From the NCBI GenBank assembly GCA_963931865.1, contig OZ007508.1, positions 1,052,133-1,116,132 of the forward strand: a stretch of 64,000 nt of DNA, written 5' to 3'. Positions 53,726 through 63,903 of this stretch are shown here, piece by piece (the stretch's first letter is position 1; the number at the start of each line of letters is the position of its first letter). This DNA comes from Axinella damicornis. Lineage: Eukaryota > Porifera > Demospongiae > Axinellida > Axinellidae. The position numbers and the translations under genes are program-made. The notes beneath the pieces were generated by a model, which saw only the letters and a list, made by a program, of their open reading frames with translations, made no database searches and had not been told where the DNA came from.

Positions 53726-54086
53726 TACAAGAAGGCTCGAGCGCTTCCACTAGTACCGCCCTCCCTGTTTGAACACTCTCAGTACTACAGTAGAGTTTCA
53801 ATGTCAAGACTCTCAGAGTTACTTGCCTTATCACCAGATGTGAGTGTGGAAGTACCATTGTTGCCAAGTGTAATAGGACGGGCCTGAGTGAGCCCCTCAT
53901 GCAGTGCTCTGGCATGACCTGCCTGAGAACGGGTACAATGTCTGGGAATGAGGGAGTTCCCAGGCCTTCGAAAAATCGAATATGGGCGTGATCCACGCTT
54001 CGTCGAAATGGCGGTTTTAAGTACTGAATCTACGATCTTGGCAAAGTCAGGGTGACGGTCTTGCAGCGCTACAGAGGCTCCACCAG

Positions 54087-54302
54087 CTGTTTAGATCTTG
54101 TTATGGGCATAGCCTGAGTACCAAAACCGCATTTGGAAGTTTGCAAAAATTCAGAACAACTCCAACTAAGATATGGCACTTATAGTCCAAAGCAGTTTAT
54201 GGCTTAAAGTGGAGTATCTTAGTTTGACTTGTTCTGAAGTTTGTTCAGACTTTCAAAGGCGGTTTTTGTGCTCAGACGATGCCCATAACAAGATCTAAAC
54301 AG
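54087..54302. mobile_element. Foldback MITE, copy 4
   Basis: Same element as at 10578-10793. Confidence 0.85.
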
Positions 54303-54342
54303 TTTTCGAAAGGGGCGTCTAATCGAATGGCATCTAGTTTAC

Positions 54343-54915
54343 CTCCATAAAGGTAGGCGTGGGGTTTGTTGGGTGCTAAGAACAGCGACTCTCCCGGGAG
54401 CAGCTGCAGATAGTTGAGGAAGAAGGTACAGAAGCAGCCGATGTCGCCAGGAAACTGCCCGTTCAGCCGAATCAGTAGCGACGCCTCCTGAGTTGGAACA
54501 GCTGGGCAGGGAGAGGAGAGATAGCTAGATGACTTCGAGCTCAAAGCCGTGCGAAAAAAAGCCTACCTTCCCCTTCTGACCTCCCGTCCCCCACCCTCTC
54601 CACAAGTTTCCTCAGCTCCTCCTGCACGACCTCAGGAGGAGAGGCCATGAGAGCACCAAAGACGTTCTTCAGTCCTTCCTTGCGTTCCTCCTCCGTAGAC
54701 GCATCGTCTGACAGCTGTAAAAATGCCTCCAGGTCGGCTCCATTGCTGCTATTGACGGCTCTCAGCTCAGGAACCATTGCGACGAAACGCTGGATTTCGA
54801 TTATTGGACGAAACCCGCAGAAACCTCCGAAATCACTTAATGCAACGACCAGCTCTGGTTTGTGGTTTGGGTCTGGGTACTTGTCAATAACGATCCTTCC
54901 TTCGCTCATGGAATC
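54343..54915 (-). pseudogene. MPI two-exon fragment, copy 4
   Basis: Same exons as copy 1; shares the copy 3 variants. Confidence 0.8.
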
Positions 54916-54978
54916 CTAGCAGACCAGCCTCAGGATGTCGATATTAGCGAGTCAAGAACTGACCAAATGTCCAATTAA

Positions 54979-55450
54979 GGTCCATCCTTGGTTACATTCC
55001 TGGTTAGGTTCCTTGGTTAGGTAGGTTCCTGGCATGTGTTCCCCCACTAACCACTATAGGTTCCTTCTTTAGGTTCCTGGCAGGCATTTGCTAACCACTA
55101 GGTTCCTTGGTTAGGTTCCTGGCATGTGTTCCCTGGTTCCCACTAACCACTAGGTTCCTGGCAGGCATTTGCTAACCACTAGGTTCCTTGGTTAGGTTCC
55201 TGGCATGTGTTCCCTGGTTCCCACTAACCACTAGGTTCCTGGCAGGCATTTGCTAACCACTAGGTTCCTTGGTTAGGTTCCTGGCATGTGTTCCCTGGTT
55301 CCCACTAACCACTAGGTTCCTGGCAGGCATTTGCTAACCACTAGGTTCCTTGGTTAGGTTCCTGGCATGTGTTCCCTGGTTCCCACTAACCACTAGGTTC
55401 CTTCTCTAGGGTTCCTGGCATGTGTTCCCTAGTGATTAGCAAGGAACACA
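54979..55450. repeat. 81-bp minisatellite, copy 4 (one extra unit)
   Basis: 647-bp spacing, as in copy 3. Confidence 0.9.
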
Positions 55451-55555
55451 TGCGGATACGAATGGAAAGCTGAGATGCTATATAAAGACCAATCCTGCCC
55501 CGGAGATCATTACTGAGATTTGCACAGCTTCAGATTCTGTCTTTAAGAATTTATC

Positions 55556-55990
55556 ATGTCTGCAATCACTGGCTTCTATGTAATTGATAGTGGTTCAAAT
55601 GGTCAACCACCACTTGGCTACCAGAAGATAGATAAGGACCTGAATTCTGGTCCCGGTAACTATCTCTATCTCTGTTATACAAAGATTGAAGCGGTTGGAC
55701 CTCCCATAACGGCTATCGATGTAGTTACAAGCTTGAAGAAAGTTCCAGAGGGCTACACTCCAGTAGATGTCAACTTGAACAAGTCTGTTCCAGGGAAGAG
55801 CCTGTATTTGTGCTTCACGACTTCTACCACCCATCTTGGTCATTGGACTGATGTGGATGTCATTGTTAGTAAGGATGAAGACGAACGTCCACCCGCTGGT
55901 TGGGAGCTATACGGCGAAGACCTCAACGCAGGAACCAACGAAGGTTCAGGTCATTATTATGTCTATATATGCTTCAAACAGACAGCGTAA
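55556..55990 (+). CDS. MABP-type beta-prism protein, copy 4
   Basis: Protein identical to the other three copies; DNA carries the same silent change as copy 3. Confidence 0.85.
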   Translation: MSAITGFYVIDSGSNGQPPLGYQKIDKDLNSGPGNYLYLCYTKIEAVGPPITAIDVVTSLKKVPEGYTPVDVNLNKSVPGKSLYLCFTTSTTHLGHWTDVDVIVSKDEDERPPAGWELYGEDLNAGTNEGSGHYYVYICFKQTA

Positions 55991-56670
55991 AAACTGAACC
56001 TAACTTGGAGAGGATAGTAGAAACATCTAGCTAGCTGATGTACTTTTCTTTATCTTTGTAAAAAAATTTGAAGTATTGAATTTTAGATTATAGCGGTTTT
56101 CAGAGATCTTGCAAATTGGCAAAAGCGAAAAGCGGTACTGCGCATGTGCAGTACTTAGCTACGCATTCTTGCCAAAATGCCAAGGTTTTGGAGTGGGGGG
56201 AGGGAGGGGGGGAGCGCCAACACTGTTGGGCGTTTGGTCACGTCTGGGCATGGGAGAAAGGAATTGAGAGGGGGAGAGAGGGGAGGGTGGGAGGGGAGAA
56301 GAACGGGAATGGGGGCGAGGCTGGGTGCCAGGGATATGGTCCCCTAGCCCTGGGGTCTCCGGGGTTATGACCTGATCCTGGGGGTGTTGTTTCCTGGGAG
56401 GAGAGACAGAGGAAAGAGAGGGAGAAACAGATGCGGGGCAGGGGACGGGACTGCCTGCCGCGCTCTGACTGGCTTGATGGGCGGGGCTGCCTAGGGATGC
56501 TCCCGTGGGGGTGGAGATCCTGGGAGTGGGGCTTCTCTGGGAGCTGGGAGTCATGACGGCTACGCGTGACTCGCTGTCCTCCGCTTGCGAGCAGGAGTCA
56601 TGGATCAGGCCCGCGAGGTAGGAATACGAAGACTCTACCAGCGGGTTCCCCACGGCCACCTGTCATGACC

Positions 56671-56909
56671 TGTTCTGGTACCTCGGGCAGTGCGGCTACG
56701 AATATATTCCGTTGGCGGGTTCTTCTGCCAGTGGTGGGCTGTTCGTATGTGACTCCTCGTCCTCTGAGTTGCTTATGTAAAGCCATGGCTGGCTTGGCTA
56801 GGTTAAGGTAGGAAGCACGGCATCGGCGAAATCGCGCAATTTTGGTTATGAATAATTAATGAGAAGACGTCACTCGCATACGTATATGGACTTGTTTACG
56901 TTTTCCCAT
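56671..56909. other. Block exit and older diverged block fragment
   Basis: After the shared ctgttctggtacctcgggca this is single-copy to about 56800. Bases 56803-56909 are a diverged copy of 10032-10153, ending cccatgg, and continue after the MULE-like element at 58663. No gene supported. Confidence 0.75.
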
Positions 56910-56918
56910 GGCAGGCAC

Positions 56919-58662
56919 TAGTCTCGTCCCCAGACCCCTCTCGGAAAAATCGAGAAAGGCAACACGTATGGCAATGCGGTGTCCGCGCGGGCTATATACT
57001 CGCGTCAATCAGATTTCAGAAATTATTTACCTCAAGTTCAATCGCGGATGTGCAAACTCATCGGTATACGGTGACCGTCATGGCGTTCAGTTGACAAGGC
57101 TGTCGAAGTTTCCCGAGGCAGAATAAGGTACGAAACATTGATACCGAAGCATTGAGGGGCAATTGAAGCTTTCATTTCTGTATTTGTGTGCCTACCAGTC
57201 GGCTACTGGAGAAGCTTTCGTTAATACCGTTAGCTTCCCGTCGTAATTTGACTTTTGTACTGTGCAGCTCTCCGCTCTCGGGGTAGTAGCGTAGAACGGC
57301 TTGGTACAGTGTCTGACTTGTTCAAGCTAGATTTAGTACCGTAGAGACCGGTTAATAGGCGCATGCAGCTATTAAGCGCATAATTTTAAATAAGCGCATA
57401 CTTCCTTCCTGTCCTTACATATCAATTAATTAGCGCATACGCCTAAAAAATGCGGATGTGTCGACTTGTGTTCGCGAGTTAGCGAGACACTACGACAGAT
57501 CGTGCAGAAGCACTCAGCACTCTCAAAACTACGCTGGATAGCGAACATTTACATGATAACTCGAGGGACGTAGCCTACTACCATCGGCGTCCATCGCTGT
57601 CCGTTCCCGGTAGCCTCGTTCCCAGGCCTTCCACACCTCCAGCTTTTGATCGCTTCCAGTATGCAAAAACGGAGGGGGAAGGCCTGGGGAATCTTCTCAC
57701 GTGATACGCGGCACAGCTGACGTCACGGATTCTAGATGCAATGGCTTATTTACATTCCCATCCACAGCTACAGCGAAGCTAGAAAACTGAAACAAGTTAC
57801 AGAGAAGAGGTAGGTCCTACCTGTAAAACATATTCAGGTTCGAAGCAAAACCGCTGAGGGATAGCTGTGATACAAGGGGTGAAACTCCAAATAGTGCCGT
57901 CTTTTCGCTCCACGGGAAGATTGCGTCATAGCTGGGCATTTTCACGTTTGTCACTTGGCAGCCGTTTGGAGTCATGCCTTGTAGCCTTGATATGCTTCAT
58001 ACGCTCGGTGTAGCTCTCAGTTGGCGCTTGTCCCATCTTTGTAGCTAGCGCAGAATGCAAGATCGGTCTCGTACATGTCTTTGACTGTTGATATGAGGCA
58101 TGACGATGTATGACGGCTGTGCCGCGTATCACGTGAGAAGATTCCCCAGGCCTTCCCCCTCCGTTTTTGCATACTGGAAGCGATCAAAAGCTGGAGGTGT
58201 GGAAGGCCTGGGAACGAGGCTACGTTCCCGGCCCAAGGCACGCACTGTGGCAAAATGGACGGCGCAGCCATCGTTTCTGTCTTCGTGTGTAAGTTGAAGA
58301 AACTCGCCACCGACATGCAGTACGGGACCATGCTCCCTTGTAGATATGATGACATCGCTCACAGCACCTTCGTCAGCTTGCCATGATCGCGATCCGCTGC
58401 CGCTAATAAGCGTATACTCATAATAAGCGCATACTTTCTTGCTGCTGCATGCGATAAGCGCATACGCCTATTAACCAGCCTCTACGGTACTGTACATGCA
58501 GCTATTTAGTGGCGCACAACTCCAATTATCACCTCGAGTGTAAACATTCACACGTGATTGTGTAACTGATTGAATTCCTTTTCGACGCGGCATTGCCATA
58601 CGTACGTGTTAATTACCAGACCCTTTCTCGATTTTTCCGAGGGGAGTCTGGGAACGAGACTA
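56919..58662. mobile_element. Outer tagtctcg-ended TIR element (MULE-like)
   Basis: 1,744 bp with about 40-bp imperfect TIRs (tagtctcgtccccagaccc at the left, inverse of gggagtctgggaacgagacta at the right). The pre-insertion sequence, known from the paralogues, contains ggcggcaac once. Here ggcggcaac (58663-58671) follows the element and a decayed ggcaggcac (56910-56918) precedes it, implying a 9-bp TSD. It has no transposase ORF and contains another insertion (57611-58222). Confidence 0.75.
57611..58222. mobile_element. Inner element with perfect 107-bp TIRs and 9-bp TSD (MULE-like MITE)
   Basis: 612 bp. Arms 57611-57717 and 58116-58222 are exact reverse complements over 107 bp, beginning tagcctcgttcccaggcctt. 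TSD cgttcccgg is at 57602-57610 and 58223-58231. Long TIRs with a 9-bp duplication are characteristic of Mutator-like elements. The 398-bp interior has no transposase ORF. Confidence 0.88.
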
Positions 58663-58802
58663 GGCGGCAACCGGAATAAACAAGGGTTTGATGCGGCTAT
58701 ATAGCGGCCCTTTCGAGTTTCAAATCGGTACTCTGATGTGGCCGTGCGGTACTTTTCTGGCTTATTGAATGTAGCGATGGGCTATCTGAGTGTGAATAGC
58801 TA
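58663..58802. repeat. Older block fragment and shortened repeat D
   Basis: Bases 58663-58755 resemble 10155-10250 but lack the ggggcttctctc insert. Repeat D (5'-shortened) follows directly, leading into the block start at 58803. Confidence 0.8.
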
Positions 58803-59363
58803 GGTGGAGTGAGCAGGAATGTTTGTGGGTCTGCTGAAGTGGCCGAAGAACAGGCTGGAAAGTGAACAGCATCCGACAGCTCCCTGGCCAAGGTACTCTA
58901 GAGAGTTGATCTTTCGGCATAATTTTACAGGCCCCGCCCGTAATTCGTGTTAGGGCGAATTTGGTAGCTGGACTGGGCTGGTGAGAGGGAGTAGATGTGT
59001 GGCCAAAACTCTGTCACCGAGAGGTGAACGTGGAAAAGCATCCCTAGTTTTGCAGGGGGTAGGTTGACCTTTTGAAGAGTGCCCTTGGCTTGAGTCGATT
59101 TTAGTTGGTGTGCGTGGAATTTTTTTTGAAAGCCTAGGGTAGCCAAACCTCTGTTTTTGAGGGTGGCAGTGAGTTTTGGGCTGTAGCCTGCAAGTGAGGA
59201 GAGCAGGTGGTAAATCCATCCGTAGTTTTTGGGCCTGTTTTGTGTGTGTATTGATGATGGGGTCAGAGTGTGGGTGGGGCCTTGGAGAGGGTCCAAATTT
59301 TCAGTTTCGTAGAGGGCCTTAAAATTGAGTTTTAGGGCATTTTCAAGCAGAGGGAGCAGTTTG
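58803..59363. repeat. Diverged 5' fragment of the core block
   Basis: Aligns with 8932-9503 with several small indels and substitutions, more diverged than blocks 1-4. It ends at gcagagggagcag, where the alignment stops. Confidence 0.88.
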
Positions 59364-59518
59364 ATGCAAAGTATTGCTGAAACTTGTGTACGCTTTGATG
59401 CTGCCCATTTATCTATCAACTTGGTTTCGGAGATCGCGGTACCCATTTTTCCAACCTTAAGGCTGGGTTAAAGCTAGGCTAAGGCTGGTCTAGGCTACTT
59501 ACGTTACAGACTAACTTC
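59364..59518. other. Noncoding interval
   Basis: Short direct repeats of ggctgggttaaag/aggctaaggctgg. No gene supported. Confidence 0.4.
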
Positions 59519-59632
59519 AATGGTTACTTCTTTGAATTGCATATAATAGGGGGCTCAAAAAATCTTATTTCTCGCCGACGTTTCGCCACCGTGGTGGCTT
59601 CTTCAGGGCATAATATAAATGAAGAAGTAACC
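59519..59632 (-). ncRNA. Hammerhead-like motif inside an inverted repeat
   Basis: On the minus strand: GCC, CUGAAGA, an extra A, stem II GCCAC-CACG-GUGGC, GAAACGUC, GGC. The CUGANGA and GAAA core, the GUC cleavage triplet and a GCC/GGC stem I are there, and stem III is only the self-complementary ACGU. Outer arms (ggttacttctt ... gcatataat and inverse) could extend stem I. Minimal stem III hammerheads are known from Penelope-like elements and retrozymes. The extra A before stem II departs from consensus, so activity is doubtful. Confidence 0.45.
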
Positions 59633-59861
59633 CTATTTATACATGAAAAAATACTTAAGTAGACTGTGATAGACAAGCAATGAACGTGAGACATAGGGAC
59701 AGACTAGACAAGCACGCGTATGTACGCGTGTAGTCTAGACAACGTGTGTGGACATACTGACAAACAATACGATGAGACAGGCAAGCACGCTACTACGTAG
59801 GTGTATGTGTGTGGCACGGACGGACAGACAGGTAAGGGCAGACAGACAGACAGTTCTGGGC

Positions 59862-59982
59862 TGAGGTACGTGGGACAAGAGCTCCGTATTGAGGGCCTTC
59901 CTCAGTTTGGATCTGTCCAACTGTTCCTCGTTCCCGTAGTCAGCATACTCCACAAACACTAGGAGTGCTTCCAAGTGTGTCC
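59862..59982 (-). pseudogene. Tudor-domain exon remnant
   Basis: The minus-strand frame reads LVFVEYADYGNEEQLDRSKL then RKAL, matching the end of a Tudor domain (V-x-F-x-x-Y-x-D-Y-G-N-x-E-x-V pattern with the YADYGN core), a binder of methyl-arginine/lysine. Upstream the frame runs straight into the 46-bp minisatellite, so the first half of the domain is missing. Partner exons were not found. Confidence 0.55.
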
Positions 59983-60738
59983 GGAATAGAGGGGTTCCAC
60001 TGTAGTCATCAGGACACTAGGAGTGTCCAGAATAGAGGGGTTTCACTGTAGTCATCAGGACACTAGGAGTGTCCAGAATAGAGGGGTTTCACTGTAGTCA
60101 TCAGGACACTAGGAGTGTCCAGAATAGAGGGGTTCCACTGTAGTCATCAGGACACTAGGAGTGTCCAGAATAGAGGGGTTCCACTGTAGTCATCAGGACA
60201 CTAGGAGTGGTCCAAAGGGTGTCCGGAATAGAGGGGTTCCACTGTAGTCATCAGGACACTAGGAGTGTCCAGAATAGAGGGGTTCCACTGTAGTCATCAG
60301 GACACTAGGAGTGTCCAGAATAGAGGGGTTCCACTGTAGTCATCAGGACACTAGGAGTGTCCAGAATAGAGGGGTTCCACTGTAGTCATCAGGACACTAG
60401 GAGTGTCCAGAATAGAGGGGTTCCACTGTAGTCATCAGGACACTAGGAGTCGTCCAAAGGGTGTCCGGAATAGAGGGGTTCCACTGTAGTCATCAGGACA
60501 CTAGGAGTGTCCAGAATAGAGGGGTTCCACTGTAGTCATCAGGACACTAGGAGTGTCCAGAATAGAGGGGTTCCACTGTATTCATCAGGACACTAGGAGT
60601 GGTCCAAAGGGTGTCCGGAATAGAGGGGTTCCACTGTAGTCATCAGGACACTAGGAGTGTCCAGAATAGAGGGGTTTCACTGTAGTCATCAGGACACTAG
60701 GAGTGGTCCAAAGGGTGTCCGGAATAGAGAGTTTCCAC
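59977..60738. repeat. 46-bp minisatellite with longer variant units
   Basis: Basic unit: gtgtccagaatagaggggtt, then ccactgtagtcatcaggaca, then ctagga. Units lengthened by about 11-12 bp (containing gtccaaagggtgtccgg) recur at about 60208, 60450, 60600 and 60705, giving a higher-order pattern. Confidence 0.95.
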
Positions 60739-61125
60739 CGTACATTATTGTCTGTCTATATGCCTGACTCCACTGGAGAACACTGGATCCCCGTCACATC
60801 CTACCCCACCCGAATTGTCCCCTATGTGGCCTTTCACCCTAAACCATCAACTAATGCTATCCGATATCCGTTCTGAAGGTTCAATAATGCGGGCATGTGT
60901 ATATATTTTTACCACTGACAGGCTTGCTTTTGGCTGAACCCTCTCAGTTGACATGTAGTAGCACCTAATTAGGGCTCGCTATTGTTACCGCACACAGGAA
61001 AACAACAAGTTCTGTGAATTGATTGGCCAGTGCTGGATTACATCATTAGAGTCTGCCTGTCTGGTTCCATACCTCAAAAATTACCTTTGACCAATAGAAT
61101 AATATACATGTACATGAACCTAGCG
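60739..61125. other. Noncoding interval between minisatellites
   Basis: No supported gene. Confidence 0.45.
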
Positions 61126-61973
61126 AGACCACCCCCAGGCCCCGTTATTGTCCTAACGTGTGTAACTCACCACCCCCAGGCCCCGTTATTGTCCTAACGT
61201 GTGTAACTCACCACCCCCACGCCCCGTTATTGTCCTAACGTGTGTAACTCATCACCCCCAGGCCCCGTTATTGTCCTAACGTGTGTAACTCACCATCACC
61301 AGGCCCCGTTATTGTCCTAACGTGTGTAACTCACCACCCCCAGGCCCCGTTATTGTCCTAACGTGTGTAACTTACCACCCCCAGGTCCCGTTATCCCCCC
61401 CCCCCCAGGCCCCGTTATTGTCCTAACGTGTGTAACTCACCACCCCCAGGCCCCGTTATTGTCCTAACGTGTGTAAATCAGTAACTCACCATCACCAGGC
61501 CCCGTTATTGTCCTAACGTGTGTAACTCACCACCCCCAGGCCCCGTTATTGTCCTAACGTGTGTAACTCACCACCCCCAGGCCCCGTTATTGTCCTAACG
61601 TGTGTAAATCAGTAACTCACCATCACCAGGCCCCGTTATTGTCCTAACGTGTGTAACTCACCACCCCCAGGCCCCGTTATTGTCCTAACGTGTGTAACTT
61701 ACCACCCCCAGGTCCCGTTATCCCCCCCCCCCCCCCCCCCCCCAGGCCCCGTTATTGTCCTAACGTGTGTAACTCACCACCCCCAGGCCCCGTTATTGTC
61801 CTAACGTGTGTAAATCACCCCCCCCCCCCCCCCCTCCCCAGGCCCCGTTATTGTCCTAACGTGTGTAACTCACCACCCCCAGGCCCCGTTATTGTCCTAA
61901 CGTGTGTAAATCACCACCCCCAGGCCCCGTTATTGTCCTAACGTGTGTAACTTACCACCCCCAGGTCCCGTTA

Positions 61974-62011
<38 letters not shown>

Positions 62012-62308
62012 AGGCCCCGTTACTGTCCTAACGTGTGTAACTCACCACCCCCAGGCCCCGTTATTGTCCTAACGTGTGTAAATCACCACCCCCAGGCCCC
62101 GTTATTGTCCTAACGTGTGTAACTCACCACCCCCAGGCCCCGTTATTGTCCTAACGTGTGTAAATCACCACCCCCAGGCCCCGTTATTGTCCTAACGTGT
62201 GTAACTCACCATCACCAGGCCACGTTATTGTCCTAACGTGTGTAACTCACCACCCTCAGGCCCCGTTATTGTCCTAACGTGTGTAACTCACCATCACCAG
62301 GCCCCGTT
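61126..62308. repeat. 41-bp minisatellite with poly-C interruptions
   Basis: Unit: gttattgtcctaacgtgtgt, then aactcaccacccccaggccc, then c. More than 25 units; variants have aaatcag, catcacc or ggtccc. C-runs of more than 10 bases interrupt it at 61395, 61722, 61818 and 61975 (the last about 36 C). Confidence 0.95.
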
Positions 62309-62665
62309 TGTCTCCCTACTTTGGCCGTCTAGATCTAACACTGCATGTAAATACAGTACAAGACTCTAACAGAGGGTCTCCCTACTTTGGCCGTCTAGAT
62401 CTAACACTGCATGTAAATACAGTACAAGACTCTAACAGAGGGTCTCCCTACTTTGGCTGTCTAGATCTAACACTGCATGTAAATACAGTACAAGACTCTA
62501 ACAGAGGGTCTCCCTACTTTGACTGTCTAGATCTAACACTGCATGTAAATACAGTACAAGACTCTAACAGAGTGTCTCCCTACTTTGGCCATCTAGATCT
62601 AACACTGCATGTAAATACAGTACAAGACTCTAACAGAGGGTCTCCCTACTTTGACTGTCTAGACA
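62309..62665. repeat. 66-bp tandem repeat
   Basis: Six copies of tctccctactttggccgtct, agatctaacactgcatgtaa and atacagtacaagactctaac plus agaggg. The plus-strand frame is open because 66 is divisible by three; I do not read it as a gene. Confidence 0.93.
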
Positions 62666-62699
62666 CTTGGGAAGTACACCCATGTATGGTCACTGAAAT

Positions 62700-63260
62700 T
62701 TTGTGGGAGGTTTGACTAATGGAGTCACAGACCATTTCTAAACATAGTAACAATTCACATAGTGCTGGGGACAACAATTCTAAAAATAGTAACACTTAAT
62801 TGTACATGTATAATTATAGACAACCTTTCTAAATATGGTAACAATTCACATACAGCTGCTGCAAGACCTACATGCATAGTGGGAGGAAGCGACCCACATC
62901 AGCAAGCTAACTTGGTCTGGTATCAAAATTATGGACAAGGGGTCCTGCCACGACCACATCACGGCATTCCATTGGCCCAGACAGCAAGCAGAATGGAGTA
63001 GACATGGGGAGGTATGGAAATACGTACACGTCTAGCTAATTAAACAGACAATAGTAATTTTGAATGAAAATTCATCTGGGATAAGATAATTGTCTACCAT
63101 TCTCTGACAAGAGACCAATTACATGCACAGAAATTACAGTCCAGGTTTCTTGACTACATGTACATGTATGTGGCTATTGGCATGGTAACATGTACATGTA
63201 CATGTATGCTGCTACAGGCATCCCATTTCTAGATGAAGGATACCCTACTAGTACAGTAGT
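62700..63260. other. Noncoding interval
   Basis: Short repeats of taacaattcacata and tacatgtacatgta only. No gene supported. Confidence 0.5.
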
Positions 63261-63261
63261 A

Positions 63262-63903
63262 CACACCCCTATGTCTTCTCTATCAGCAAAATGAAGACAT
63301 ACATTGTAGGGGTATGTATTGCAGTGAATGGGAATGCTGTGGCTGAAGACATAGGGACACAGGTATAAGCCTTATCAACAGCAGAATGAAGACATAGGGG
63401 TATGTACTGCAGTGTATGGGAATGCTGTGGCTGAAGGCATAGGGACACAAGTATAGGCCTTATCAACAGCAAAATGAAGACATAGGGGTATGTATTGCAG
63501 TGTATGGGAATGCTGTGGCTGAAGACATAGGGACACAGGTATAAGCCTTATCAACAGCAGAAAGAAGACATAGGGGTATGTATTGCAGTGTATGGGAATG
63601 CTGTGGCTGAAGGCACAGGGACACAGGTATAAGCCTTATCAACAGCAGAATGAAGACATAGGGGTATGTATTGCAGTGTGTGGGAATGCTGTGACTGAAG
63701 ACACAGGGACACAGGTATAAGCCTTATCAACAGCAGAATGAAGACATAGGGGTATGTATTGCAGTGTGTGGGAATGCTGTGGCTGAAGGCATAGGGACAC
63801 AGGTATGAGCCTTGGGAATGCTGTGGCTGAAGGCATAGGGACACAGGTATAAGCCTTATCAACAGCAAAATGAAGACATAGGGGTATGTACATGTACATG
63901 TAT
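63262..63903. repeat. Tandem repeat of about 87 bp
   Basis: About seven copies of atgaagacataggggtatgt, then attgcagtgtatgggaatgc, tgtggctgaaggcataggga, and cacaggtataagccttatca plus acagca, with one shortened unit near 63800. Confidence 0.93.

Larger units (their letters stand above)
48192..53765 (-). mobile_element. Full-length non-LTR retrotransposon (LINE) with PHD-type ORF1
   Basis: The minus-strand element starts GGGAGGGCGGTACTAGTGG near 53765 and ends in an A-rich tail (aaaaaacaaacaacaaaaaa) at 48192. The target duplication is tgttt (48187-48191 and 53766-53770), seen by comparison with the uninterrupted paralogues at about 10258. ORF1 lies upstream of ORF2 (stop at 51239, ORF2 ATG at 51223). 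A PHD finger in ORF1 with an APE endonuclease-RT ORF2 fits the CR1/L2-like group. A second LINE interrupts ORF1. ORF2 is fully open. Confidence 0.93.
46862..56670. repeat. Core duplicated block, copy 4, split by a LINE
   Basis: Bases 46862-48191 match 8932-10260 and bases 53766-56670 resume at the next base, so the block is complete apart from the LINE. Minisatellite length and the silent MABP change group it with copy 3. After 56670 it continues with ctgttctggtacc as copy 2 does. Confidence 0.93.

Noticed and set aside
62308..62715. 135-aa frame with 22-residue repeats (SPYFGRLDLTLHVNTVQDSN)
   Set aside because: A 66-bp minisatellite keeps one frame open automatically; upstream and downstream are also minisatellite and noncoding, and there is no promoter or domain.
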